This document shows, piece by piece, positions 28,614 to 36,597 of a DNA stretch of 64,000 nt. Origin of the DNA: Bacteroidota bacterium (GTDB lineage Bacteria; Bacteroidota; Bacteroidia; Chitinophagales; BACL12); assembly GCA_016718035.1 (NCBI GenBank), contig JADKEK010000001.1:434001-498000 (forward strand), given 5' to 3'. The notes under the pieces are model-generated. The model saw only the letters and a program-made list of their open reading frames with translations. It was not told where the DNA came from and did no database searches. Both the position numbers and the translations under genes were made by a program. The stretch's first letter is position 1. Each line of letters opens with the position of its first letter.

Positions 28614-29462
28614 TCAATCATGATAAATCAACATCGGTACATCTTCATGAAACACCAACTTTTTGGTTACACTGCTTTCAAATATATCTAACCAATATGT
28701 TTTTTGTTTGAGCACAACCAATAAATCGATATCATGTTGGTTTACATAATAATCAATACCATCGGTAATATTGATGTTATCAACTAACTCGAAAGTAATA
28801 GTTCGATTATTGGCTTCGGTTTTATAACGTTCAATAAAATCGCTGATGATAGCATTTTCAACTTCCAGATTACTGTCGTGCACATGGAAACACTTGATAA
28901 TTGATCCAAATTTCAGCGCCAATTCCATCAAACGGGAAATCACATCATTATCGTTAAATGTTAAATCGGTGGCATAAGCAATTTTATCAATCGACCTGAA
29001 ATGATAATTTTCAGGTACAGTGAAAATGGGCACATGACTTTTTTTAATTATGGCTCCAACATCACTTCCCCCCAAAAACTTTTTCAAACCGGTTGGTTTT
29101 TTAGCTCCAATTACAATGTAACTGGCCTTTACTTCATCGGCAGCCCTCGCAACCTCTTCGCCAACAAAACCCATTCGTAAAATCCCGTTTACACGAACTA
29201 ATTCGGGGTGACTGCTGCCATACCTGTCCTGTAAATCGGTCTTAAACTGTCGTAATCTGTCCTCCATGGCACTTTCCGTTACATTGATGAGTTCCTCGGA
29301 AACATCTCCAAGTCTCGTTTCATCAATACTCGGGTAGTTCATAGGAACAGGATAAACGTGCACCAAAGTGATGGTTTCGTTCAGTTTTTTAGCCAAATCC
29401 AACGCAAATCCAAAGGTTTTTGCGGAATGTTCACTAAAGTCGGTGGGAAAGAGTATGCTCAT
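28614..29462 (-). CDS. Universal stress protein with two UspA domains
   Basis: The 282-residue cytoplasmic protein consists of two UspA folds. The first begins ILFPTDFSEHSAKTFGFALD and ends GSDVGAIIKKSHVPIFTVP, with an ATP-loop-like G-x2-G-x9-S pattern blurred in KKPTGLKKFLGGSD; the second begins KIAYATDLTFNDNDV and ends ESSVTKKLVFHEDVPMLIY. Proteins of this kind respond to stress or starvation and bind nucleotides. It is divergent from the ECF sigma gene with 122 bases between. Confidence 0.9.
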   Translation of the reverse strand: MSILFPTDFSEHSAKTFGFALDLAKKLNETITLVHVYPVPMNYPSIDETRLGDVSEELINVTESAMEDRLRQFKTDLQDRYGSSHPELVRVNGILRMGFVGEEVARAADEVKASYIVIGAKKPTGLKKFLGGSDVGAIIKKSHVPIFTVPENYHFRSIDKIAYATDLTFNDNDVISRLMELALKFGSIIKCFHVHDSNLEVENAIISDFIERYKTEANNRTITFELVDNINITDGIDYYVNQHDIDLLVVLKQKTYWLDIFESSVTKKLVFHEDVPMLIYHD

Positions 29463-29584
29463 AGCCTTTATTTTGAAGTAAATTTACGGCGGAAAAGGCT
29501 GTAAAACAGTGATTTTAACTTCCAATTACAATTTTTTTTAAACTAACTGTAACTTTTTACCTACCCAATTCGCCATATTGTCGG

Positions 29585-30073
29585 ATGACACCAAAAGAAT
29601 ATAACGAAACAGTGGATGCGTGGGCTGATGGTGTTTACCGATTCATCCGAAAAAGCTTGAAAAGCGACGACGATGCCCGGGATATCGTTCAAAACGCTTT
29701 CGAGATTTTGTGGAAGAATCATGAAAATGTTCAGTTTGACAAGGCGAAAAGTTATTTATTCAGCACGGCTTATCACAATATGATCGACCATATCCGTAAA
29801 CACAAACGGATGGATTACGTGGAAGAAATTGATGAAGCAGCCAAAGGGGGAACAGCTGAAGTGCAGGTGGACGTGAAAGAAGCTATCGAAAAAGCACTTC
29901 AAAAATTACCCGATGTGCAAAAAAACTGTGTGTTGTTGAGAGATTATGAGGGATACAGTTACGAAGAAATAGGAGAGATGCTCCATTTAAGCGAAAGCCA
30001 GGTTAAAGTTTACATTTTCAGAGCGCGTCAAAGCCTCAAAGAATATTTAATAAGTATACATCATTTAATATGA
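29585..30073 (+). CDS. ECF RNA polymerase sigma factor
   Basis: The 162 residues contain sigma-70 region 2 (YRFIRKSLKSDDDARDIVQN, then AFEILWKN and KSYLFSTAYHNMIDHIRK) and region 4 with its helix-turn-helix (LLRDYEGYSYEEIGEMLHLS, then QVKVYIFRARQSLKEYL). It directs RNA polymerase to the promoters of its regulon and is probably held inactive by the protein encoded next, whose start overlaps its stop by four bases (ATGA). A TAACTTTT element at 29550-29557 could serve as its promoter. Confidence 0.93.
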   Translation: MTPKEYNETVDAWADGVYRFIRKSLKSDDDARDIVQNAFEILWKNHENVQFDKAKSYLFSTAYHNMIDHIRKHKRMDYVEEIDEAAKGGTAEVQVDVKEAIEKALQKLPDVQKNCVLLRDYEGYSYEEIGEMLHLSESQVKVYIFRARQSLKEYLISIHHLI

Positions 30074-30954
30074 AAATAAATATCAATAATTACGAAGAAT
30101 GGATGATAGATTACATTGAAGGTAATTTATCTGATGCTCAGGTAAAAGAGATGCAAGAGTTTTTGACTTTTCATCCTGAACTGAAAGCAGAATTGGATCT
30201 GTTCAACGAAACTAAATTACAACCCGACACTACCGTGGTGTTTGAAAATAAAGAAAGCCTTAAAAAAGCTGTTGGTGGTCGTGTTGTAACCATGTATAGC
30301 TGGGTTAAATATGCCGCTTCAGTTGCAGCAGTGGTGATGGTTTTTGCAGGTGTTAGATGGTTCAACAGCAATAACACAACCGAAGATAATGTGGCTATTA
30401 AACAATATCAATATCAGCAAACTGACAACAATTTTGCTTTCGACAGAACAACTGATAGTATAGAACAATTACCGGTAGATAATACTACTCCAAAAGAAGA
30501 AAAAAATTATTTTGCCGATAACAAAAAGAAAAATGTTATCGAAGCCATTCCGCAGGAAGAAATTAAAGAAAAAATAAAACGCGAATTAAATCCAATTCAA
30601 AGTATTGATTTCGCTAAAGCAAATAAAATTAAAACGGAAAATAAAATCGAAATTAACTCGAATCCAATTGAACTGTTAGAAGAAAATACATTTGCCAACA
30701 ATACCATTGCAACACCTAAAACAACTAATAGTCAATTAACCAATATCTCGTTAAACGATAATAAAAATGTGATTGACTGGTGGCAGGATGCAGTAGCCAT
30801 AGGCGGTGAGGTTGGTGAAGTAATTGAAGGGGTGAAAGATTATGATTTGAATCCGATTGAACCATTTTTAAAACACGACGACACACAAAATGATGTGGTG
30901 AAAACCAAAAACATCAACATATTAGGTTTTAATTATTACAGCAGAAAAAAATAA
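30070..30954 (+). CDS. Anti-sigma-factor-like single-pass membrane protein
   Basis: The 294-residue protein begins with a short cytoplasmic anti-sigma-like region (YEEWMIDYIEGNLSDAQVKE, LTFHPELKAELDLFNETKL), then one transmembrane helix (WVKYAASVAAVVMVFAGVRW, residues about 78-97), then a periplasmic part rich in N, T, K and E with low complexity. The layout and the four-base overlap with the sigma gene identify it as its likely regulator. No zinc-binding HxxxCxxC motif is present. The periplasmic tail could sense the state of the envelope or interact with the barrel protein that follows. Confidence 0.8.
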   Translation: MKININNYEEWMIDYIEGNLSDAQVKEMQEFLTFHPELKAELDLFNETKLQPDTTVVFENKESLKKAVGGRVVTMYSWVKYAASVAAVVMVFAGVRWFNSNNTTEDNVAIKQYQYQQTDNNFAFDRTTDSIEQLPVDNTTPKEEKNYFADNKKKNVIEAIPQEEIKEKIKRELNPIQSIDFAKANKIKTENKIEINSNPIELLEENTFANNTIATPKTTNSQLTNISLNDNKNVIDWWQDAVAIGGEVGEVIEGVKDYDLNPIEPFLKHDDTQNDVVKTKNINILGFNYYSRKK

Positions 30955-30981
30955 ATTATTTATACAATTAAATACAACGCT

Positions 30982-32124
30982 ATGAAAAAAATCATGTTAA
31001 TGGCCGCAATTTTGATGGGAGTAATGATTGCCAAAGCACAAGTGCCGCCACCTCCACCTCCACCACCTCCGGCTGGACCAGTTATTAAAATTGAAGAAAA
31101 TAAAATCACCATAGTTTCTCCATCAGGCGATGAATATATTATCAATGAAGATAATATTATGAAAAATGGAGTTGTTTTAGATACCGACTCAGAAGCATTT
31201 CGCTTAGAAATGGATGCTATTGGTAAACAATTAGAAGCACTTAAACTCGAAGATTTAAATCTGACTATCAACAACGAAGATTATGCTGAATTAATGGCTG
31301 ATCTGGATGAGTTAGATGCAGAGATGGAAGCTTTGGATAATTCAGGTATTCAGATTGATACCTTACCTGGCGACTCAACTGCAATTACTATCGGTAACTG
31401 GCGCTTAATTGTTGCTGAAGATGGCGAAGATGCAGAAGATGTAGATGTTTCTTTCGGTAAAGTACCAGAAGTAGAAGAAATTGATGACCGTGATGTTGAT
31501 GTGTTTGACACTGAATGGTGGTTGTTCGATATGGGATATAATACATTCCTGAACAGTGATTATAAAGCACAAATTGATGAGCCATACACTGCAATGGAAG
31601 ATTTACACGGATGGGGAAGTTTTGATGTGAATTTGCACATGTTCCGCTCAAGAGTAAACATTGCTAAAGGGTACCTTAATTTTAATTATGGATTGAGTTT
31701 TGAATGGCACCATTACCGCTTCGACAATAACTTTTCTATCATGCCCGATGTAGATACTTTCACCATCAACACTGAAACTATCGAATACGAGAAAAATAAA
31801 TTTAATACTACCCATTTAACATTACCTGTGTTAATCGGATTTGAAACTAAACCATGGGATACTGAACACAGCTTCCGTATGCAGTTTGGATACAGCCCGG
31901 GCTTAATGTTAAGAGGTAAAACTAAACTGAAATACGATGGTCAGAAAGACATTGAAAAAGATGATTTCAACCTCGCTCAGTTCCGTCATGAAGTAAATTA
32001 TATCATCGGTTACGGCGATTTTAACCTATACGCTTCTTATGATGTAAATAGCATGTTTGCGGAAGGTGAAGGACCGGATTTACATCCATTCTCAGTAGGT
32101 TTAGTAATAAGAAAAGGGTTCTAA
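30982..32124 (+). CDS. Outer-membrane beta-barrel protein with a polyproline N-terminus
   Basis: The 380 residues start with a signal peptide ending AKAQ, followed at once by V and nine prolines, then a short beta segment (KIEENKITIVSPSGDEYII), an acidic helical linker (residues about 65-170, rich in E and D: MDAIGKQLEALKLEDLNLTI) and a C-terminal eight-strand-type barrel of about 200 residues (GWGSFDVNLHMFRSRVNIAK through HPFSVGLVIRKGF), like the outer membrane beta-barrel family PF13568. It is the third gene of the sigma/anti-sigma operon, 27 bases after the anti-sigma gene, and ends at a hairpin terminator. Confidence 0.8.
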   Translation: MKKIMLMAAILMGVMIAKAQVPPPPPPPPPAGPVIKIEENKITIVSPSGDEYIINEDNIMKNGVVLDTDSEAFRLEMDAIGKQLEALKLEDLNLTINNEDYAELMADLDELDAEMEALDNSGIQIDTLPGDSTAITIGNWRLIVAEDGEDAEDVDVSFGKVPEVEEIDDRDVDVFDTEWWLFDMGYNTFLNSDYKAQIDEPYTAMEDLHGWGSFDVNLHMFRSRVNIAKGYLNFNYGLSFEWHHYRFDNNFSIMPDVDTFTINTETIEYEKNKFNTTHLTLPVLIGFETKPWDTEHSFRMQFGYSPGLMLRGKTKLKYDGQKDIEKDDFNLAQFRHEVNYIIGYGDFNLYASYDVNSMFAEGEGPDLHPFSVGLVIRKGF

Positions 32125-32150
32125 AAATTTTCTATAGGTTTGGTCAATTT

Positions 32151-32183
32151 AAAGACAGGGTAGCAGTATCCTGTCTTTTTTTA
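32151..32183 (+). terminator. Rho-independent terminator of the ECF sigma operon
   Basis: A 9-bp perfect stem (AAAGACAGG / CCTGTCTTT) with a 10-base loop is followed by a T-run. It lies 27 bases after the barrel gene. Confidence 0.8.
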
Positions 32184-32249
32184 TGGTGCTAATTGCCTTC
32201 ATTAATCAATGAGCTCACTGCTGATTTGATTTATAATATACCCATTATA

Positions 32250-32804
32250 TTAAGGCGTATCATCAAATGTTTCGGGAATTATTTCAGGTTGTTTGCTTTT
32301 ATCTCTGGCCATTAAAATATTCCAAACAGCAGCGATAAAAAAACTGGCTGTTACCAACCAAAAACCAAACTTCATTTTAAAATCGATATTCAAATCAATA
32401 TTCAGTGTGCTGTCCTGTTTATTTTGAGCATCCGCTATTTTGGTTTTTAAATCCACCATCATGGCAATTAAACAGACAAATCCTATCAGCGCAATAACTG
32501 CGACTAATTTGTAGTTGGTTCGTAATTTTTTGACAGCCATTAAAACTAACCCGATTATAGCGGCAATAAAAGCATTTAATGCGAATATATTAGGGTCGTA
32601 TTTTTCCACCTTTTTTTCTTCGGCGCTGTTATCCTCTCCTAAATTAAAATCAAGCTCCTGCTCATATCCGGTAACCAGTTCAATACCTTTTATGGTATCG
32701 AGTTGCTGACCATTACAATTAATTTCAGTAAAAGTTAAAAAGAAACCCGCCAAAGCAATAATGAATGTTACCGGCGATAAAAATGTAAATTGTTTGTATG
32801 CCAT
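32250..32804 (-). CDS. Hypothetical inner-membrane protein with four helices
   Basis: The 184 residues show four hydrophobic segments: TFIIALAGFFLTFTEI, FALNAFIAAIIGLVLMAV, LVAVIALIGFVCLIAMMV and FGFWLVTASFFIAAVWNILM. A periplasmic loop of about 40 residues lies between the first two (GQQLDTIKGIELVTGYEQEL), rich in acidic residues. I do not recognise a family. It is 15 bases downstream of the metalloprotease lipoprotein gene on the same strand, so the two are likely co-transcribed. Confidence 0.7.
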   Translation of the reverse strand: MAYKQFTFLSPVTFIIALAGFFLTFTEINCNGQQLDTIKGIELVTGYEQELDFNLGEDNSAEEKKVEKYDPNIFALNAFIAAIIGLVLMAVKKLRTNYKLVAVIALIGFVCLIAMMVDLKTKIADAQNKQDSTLNIDLNIDFKMKFGFWLVTASFFIAAVWNILMARDKSKQPEIIPETFDDTP

Positions 32805-32819
32805 AAATTAAAATAAATA

Positions 32820-34118
32820 TTATTCAAAAGAAGGTCCTATCATTACGAAGTTTTTCACTTGAGTGATTTCTCCGTTATTGGTAATAAATAATTGACCTTT
32901 TTCTCCGGTTTTTTTATTTTCCCAAATTTCAATGCCTTCAAATTGTTCACCACAACGGTTGGTTAATTTACCACCGTCTAAAATTAATTTTGCACCTGGT
33001 TTTATAATCACCTTTGCCTGTTCAGGTAAAGCCACTTCGCAACGAATGGTCAATTCTGAACCTTCGCGCAATTCAATATCTCCCCATAAATCTTTTCCAC
33101 CTTCCCAAACTAATTGTTCATGTTTGAAAATGGTTACTTTTTCGAATGGATGATATTCGCACCACAACGGAATAGTAAACTGACGTGCACCATCTTTTTC
33201 TTTATAAAAAGTGTATTCCATGCGACCTATTTGACAAGGAGTTACAGCCATTTGAATGGCATTGTAATCCATCATATTATTACTCACAATACCATCGCAA
33301 GGCGCCTTGCCGGTATTACTCCAACAGCCCGGATTGCGAGGTGTATCTTCGCATCCATCGTCCCAATTCCAGGTGTGATTTAATCCGAAACTATGTCCCA
33401 ACTCATGATTGAGTAATTTGGATAAAAATAAAACATCATGTGTAAACGCAGAACCATCATCGCGATATTTTACAGTAGTAAACTGATTATACATACTGAA
33501 TAATTTCAGGCTGCCTACAAATGAAATCCCTGATAGGGTAGCACCACCATAAGTAGGACTATTAATACTATCCGGAACATGTTCAATTAAAAAGATATTA
33601 ATAATGGAATCTTCACCTGTTTTATAAGTATCAATTACTGTTCTGTCACCCAAAGAATTTACCCCTTTTTTTGCACTTCTGTTCCAAAATGCCAATGTAT
33701 CATTTTTGTGAAAATAAATGGCATCTTCACCAGTTATTGGGTCTTTTTGTAAAACAATTCTGACCGGAATAGGAATAACATCAGTAGTATTTCCTTCCGG
33801 TAAATTCATTTGCTGATTATTCGACCAACGATAATTACTTTGTTTAACTAATTCACGAATAAAATCTTTTCCCTGTGCTTCGCTAAAATTGCCTTTTCCA
33901 TCACCATCCTGCATGATATGAAAATTTACGCGAACAAATTTAACAGGAGATGCATTTAAATGCCGTAAATCAGGAATATAACTCAACGATTTTTTGCACA
34001 TCGGTTCATGAGGTGGCAAGGTTGTTTGCTGCACATCAGCTTCTCCTGCATATTTTATTATGATCTTGCTGCATGAGCTTAGTGCAAATGCGATGAAAAT
34101 GACAAAAAAGTGTTTCAC
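32820..34118 (-). CDS. M43-type zinc metalloprotease lipoprotein
   Basis: The 432-residue protein has a lipoprotein signal peptide (VIFIAFALSSC) and a metzincin zinc site HELGHSFGLNH (the HExxHxxGxxH pattern) followed by the cysteine-rich strand and a Met-turn motif NNMMDYNA. This matches family M43 (pappalysin/cytophagalysin). A C-terminal beta domain of about 130 residues (KVTIFKHEQLVWEGGKDLWG, IIKPGAKLILDGGKL) follows. It is expected to be anchored to a membrane as a protease. GTG is the start, forced by the signal peptide. It is divergent from the TPR lipoprotein with 48 bases between the starts. Confidence 0.88.
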   Translation of the reverse strand: MKHFFVIFIAFALSSCSKIIIKYAGEADVQQTTLPPHEPMCKKSLSYIPDLRHLNASPVKFVRVNFHIMQDGDGKGNFSEAQGKDFIRELVKQSNYRWSNNQQMNLPEGNTTDVIPIPVRIVLQKDPITGEDAIYFHKNDTLAFWNRSAKKGVNSLGDRTVIDTYKTGEDSIINIFLIEHVPDSINSPTYGGATLSGISFVGSLKLFSMYNQFTTVKYRDDGSAFTHDVLFLSKLLNHELGHSFGLNHTWNWDDGCEDTPRNPGCWSNTGKAPCDGIVSNNMMDYNAIQMAVTPCQIGRMEYTFYKEKDGARQFTIPLWCEYHPFEKVTIFKHEQLVWEGGKDLWGDIELREGSELTIRCEVALPEQAKVIIKPGAKLILDGGKLTNRCGEQFEGIEIWENKKTGEKGQLFITNNGEITQVKNFVMIGPSFE

Positions 34119-34134
34119 TGCCTGTTAATTTATG

Positions 34135-34142
34135 TAAATTTG
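34135..34142 (+). promoter_or_regulatory. -7 promoter element of the TPR lipoprotein gene
   Basis: TAAATTTG matches the Bacteroidota -7 consensus TAnnTTTG exactly and ends 24 bases before the ATG. The -33 region (GTTTC near 34112) is a weak match. Confidence 0.5.
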
Positions 34143-34166
34143 TGGCTCTAAAATACAAGATATATT

Positions 34167-34742
34167 ATGAAAAAATATTTAGGCGTGTTTTTAGCCGCTT
34201 TTGTGCTTGTAGCTGCAGGCTGCGACAAAAAAGCAAAGGAGGTAGCTGAGATTGAAGAAATGGCTGTGGCAGTGGATAGTATCATAAAAATCAACCCCGT
34301 ACTTAACGTTGGTCAGAAGGTGGAAGCAGAAAAACTCATCAATGAATACCTTGAGTTTGCTAATAATTACCCAGAAGACAGCCTTTCAGCCGAATATTTG
34401 ATGAAAACAGCCATTTTGTATCATTTAATGCCTGATTATGGCAAAGAACTGGCTATTTTGGAAAAAGTGATTGCACAATACCCAAATTCAGCTTATGCGC
34501 CTCAAGCGTTAGCAATTGGAGCAAGAGTGAGTGAAGATAACTTAAAGAACTACGAACAGGCGAAAACCTATCTCAAACAAATACAGGATAAATATAGTGA
34601 TAGTCCTTATGCAGTAAATATCGACTTACAAATTGAACATGTTGGTGATTCAGAAGGCTTATTGGAAGCAATTATGGAACGCACAGGTGTTACCCTGGAT
34701 GAGGCCTTCAGTAAGGCTGATTCAATTGATGCTGTGAAATAA
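34167..34742 (+). CDS. TPR-containing lipoprotein (BamD/YbgF-like)
   Basis: The 191-residue protein has a lipobox signal peptide ending VAAGC, followed by a helical mature part with TPR-like pairs (DSLSAEYLMKTAILYHLM; YGKELAILEKVIAQYPNS; NYEQAKTYLKQIQDKYSDS). The spacing of about 38 residues and the final 'YP.S.YA' pattern resemble BamD/YbgF-type tetratricopeptide proteins of the envelope. It is too short to be BamD itself. Its 3' end overlaps the convergent cdaA by 21 bases. Confidence 0.78.
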   Translation: MKKYLGVFLAAFVLVAAGCDKKAKEVAEIEEMAVAVDSIIKINPVLNVGQKVEAEKLINEYLEFANNYPEDSLSAEYLMKTAILYHLMPDYGKELAILEKVIAQYPNSAYAPQALAIGARVSEDNLKNYEQAKTYLKQIQDKYSDSPYAVNIDLQIEHVGDSEGLLEAIMERTGVTLDEAFSKADSIDAVK

Positions 34743-35531
34743 TGAGCGCGCAATTAATTTTTGCAGCTCATCTTTTCTGATATTTTGGTATAACCGGCCT
34801 TCACGAGCATAACTAATTTCACCGTTTTCTTCAGAAACAATAATGCAGGTGGCATCGCTTTGTTCGGTAATGCCTACACCGCTTCTATGTCTTAGGCCAA
34901 GTTTTACCGGCAAATCCGGATTATCTGATAAGGGTAACACACATTTAGCAGCAGCAACCTTATGTTCTGCAATAATGAGCGCACCATCGTGTAAGGGACT
35001 GTTTTTGAAAAAGATACTTTCAATAATGTCCTTCGTAATTGCTGCATTTACGGTAATACCGGTATTTTGATAAAATCGAAGTTGACTGGTTTGTGGGATG
35101 ACAATAAGTGCTCCGGTTTTGCTCAAACTTAGGGACATAATGCCTTCTGTCAGTTCATTCACTTCTTTTTGATTGTATTCGCCGGTTCTGATTTTTTTGA
35201 GACTTAATGCCCGCCAAAAATTCACTTTCCTGAAATCGGAACTGCGGCCTACATACAGCAGAAATCTGCGAATTTCCGGCTGGAACACAATGAGCACAGC
35301 AATTACGCCAACATTGATAAAAGCACCAAAAATTTCACTGATGAGCTGCAATTCCAATGCTTCAGCAATTAAACTCAGCACATAAATGACCAATAACCCA
35401 ATAAAAATGGTAAAGGCAAGACTTCCCCGAACCAGACGATAGAGCTGGAATAAAATGAATGCGACCAACAAAATGTCAATCACATCAACAAAATTAAGCT
35501 CCAAAAACCCCAGGTCCATCAATAACTGCAT
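34722..35531 (-). CDS. cdaA: Diadenylate cyclase (c-di-AMP synthase) CdaA
   Basis: The enzyme makes cyclic di-AMP from two ATP. Its N-terminal part has three membrane helices (VDVIDILLVAFILFQLYRLV; AFTIFIGLLVIYVLSLIAEA; INVGVIAVLIVFQ), and the C-terminal DAC domain carries the DGA motif (NSPLHDGALIIAEH) and the RHR motif (LGLRHRSGVGITEQSDA), both of which bind ATP. The 269 residues match the family. It stands alone, without the CdaR or GlmM neighbours seen in Firmicutes. It converges on the TPR lipoprotein. Confidence 0.95.
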   Translation of the reverse strand: MQLLMDLGFLELNFVDVIDILLVAFILFQLYRLVRGSLAFTIFIGLLVIYVLSLIAEALELQLISEIFGAFINVGVIAVLIVFQPEIRRFLLYVGRSSDFRKVNFWRALSLKKIRTGEYNQKEVNELTEGIMSLSLSKTGALIVIPQTSQLRFYQNTGITVNAAITKDIIESIFFKNSPLHDGALIIAEHKVAAAKCVLPLSDNPDLPVKLGLRHRSGVGITEQSDATCIIVSEENGEISYAREGRLYQNIRKDELQKLIARSLFHSIN

Positions 35532-35712
35532 GCGGTAAATTTATAACACGAACAGCAGAATTGGAAATTAGCCTGTAGAAATGCACTTCATATATAAAAC
35601 AAAATGTTGGGCAGGTTATACATTTAACAACTTAAAAAAATACTTTAAATGTTTTTTTAATTCATGCATCAGCGACAAGTGAAGGTGCTTGGATTATACA
35701 GGGTAAGTCCCA

Positions 35713-36597
35713 CTAACGAATATTTATTTCTTTGGTATACACGCTCTCTTGATTTAAAAGCCTTACAATATAAATTCCGACAGGAAATCCTTCTAAATCA
35801 ATTGTCGTCAAATTTTCTTTCAAATCTTTTTGTAAAAGGTTTTGGCCTTGTAGGTTATTAAATAGCAGCGAACAACCTGCATAGGCCTCAGTTTTAACAT
35901 ACAGTATTTTATTAAACGTATATACGACAGCATCAAGGCTATTTATTTCATGTATAGGCACAGTAGTATCACCAATTGCATCCCCGGCTGCAATACCCAC
36001 ATCACATTTTGTTTCATAGGCATAGTCTTTTACCGTTAGTTTTGTGCCATTGTCTTCTACACTGCAACGTATCCATCCATAGTGCATACAATCTAATGAA
36101 TCGGTGAATCGGATACCTACATATTTATCAATTGTTTCAGGTAACCAGGCCCCGCCTTCAAAGACATAATAAAATGACCAGTCTGGAATAACTCTGTAGG
36201 CCATTTTTGTATCATTATCCTGAAAATTTAAATCGGCATTAATAATAACACCTGGCTCTAACGCTGAAACTAAATATTGGTCACTAGTAAATTGATAATT
36301 CGTATAAACTACTTTACTTTCTGTGCCAACTAGGTTTACATTTTGTATAAATGGAAAGCACTCACACCAATCGGCATAGTAAGTTCCACTTCTTATTTCC
36401 ATAATATAGTCTATAAGTCCACTATTATTTAATTCCAATACTATTCCGTCAGAAGGAGAAGTTAACACTGAGTCTGGATTTATGTCTACATATACTGCCT
36501 GAGCATAAGCTTCCTTACCCATAGTAAGGAAGCTACTAGCTAAAGCGGCATAACCTGCAAGGTTAAACTTTTTGAATTTAGTTTGATGCTTTTTCAA
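35713..36597 (-). CDS. Small T9SS protein, companion of the large hydrolase-like protein (copy 1)
   Basis: The 294 residues start at a TTG that overlaps the TGA of the upstream gene (TTGA), so translation is coupled. A signal peptide ends KEAYAQ, followed by AVYVDINPDSVL, a beta-rich middle with YVGIRFTDSLDCMHYGWIRC, VKDYAYETKCDVGIAAGDAIG, and a C-terminal T9SS sorting domain-like end (NNLQGQNLLQKDL, FPVGIYIVRLLNQESVYTKE). It is clearly homologous to the protein at 43907-44803, which shares these motifs. I know no function. Its coupling to the large protein suggests that they act together outside the cell. Confidence 0.8.
   Translation of the reverse strand: MKKHQTKFKKFNLAGYAALASSFLTMGKEAYAQAVYVDINPDSVLTSPSDGIVLELNNSGLIDYIMEIRSGTYYADWCECFPFIQNVNLVGTESKVVYTNYQFTSDQYLVSALEPGVIINADLNFQDNDTKMAYRVIPDWSFYYVFEGGAWLPETIDKYVGIRFTDSLDCMHYGWIRCSVEDNGTKLTVKDYAYETKCDVGIAAGDAIGDTTVPIHEINSLDAVVYTFNKILYVKTEAYAGCSLLFNNLQGQNLLQKDLKENLTTIDLEGFPVGIYIVRLLNQESVYTKEINIR

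Noticed and set aside
30960..31274. Minus-strand frame with a poly-glycine run inside the barrel gene
   Set aside because: It is the shadow of the nine-proline run of the real gene.
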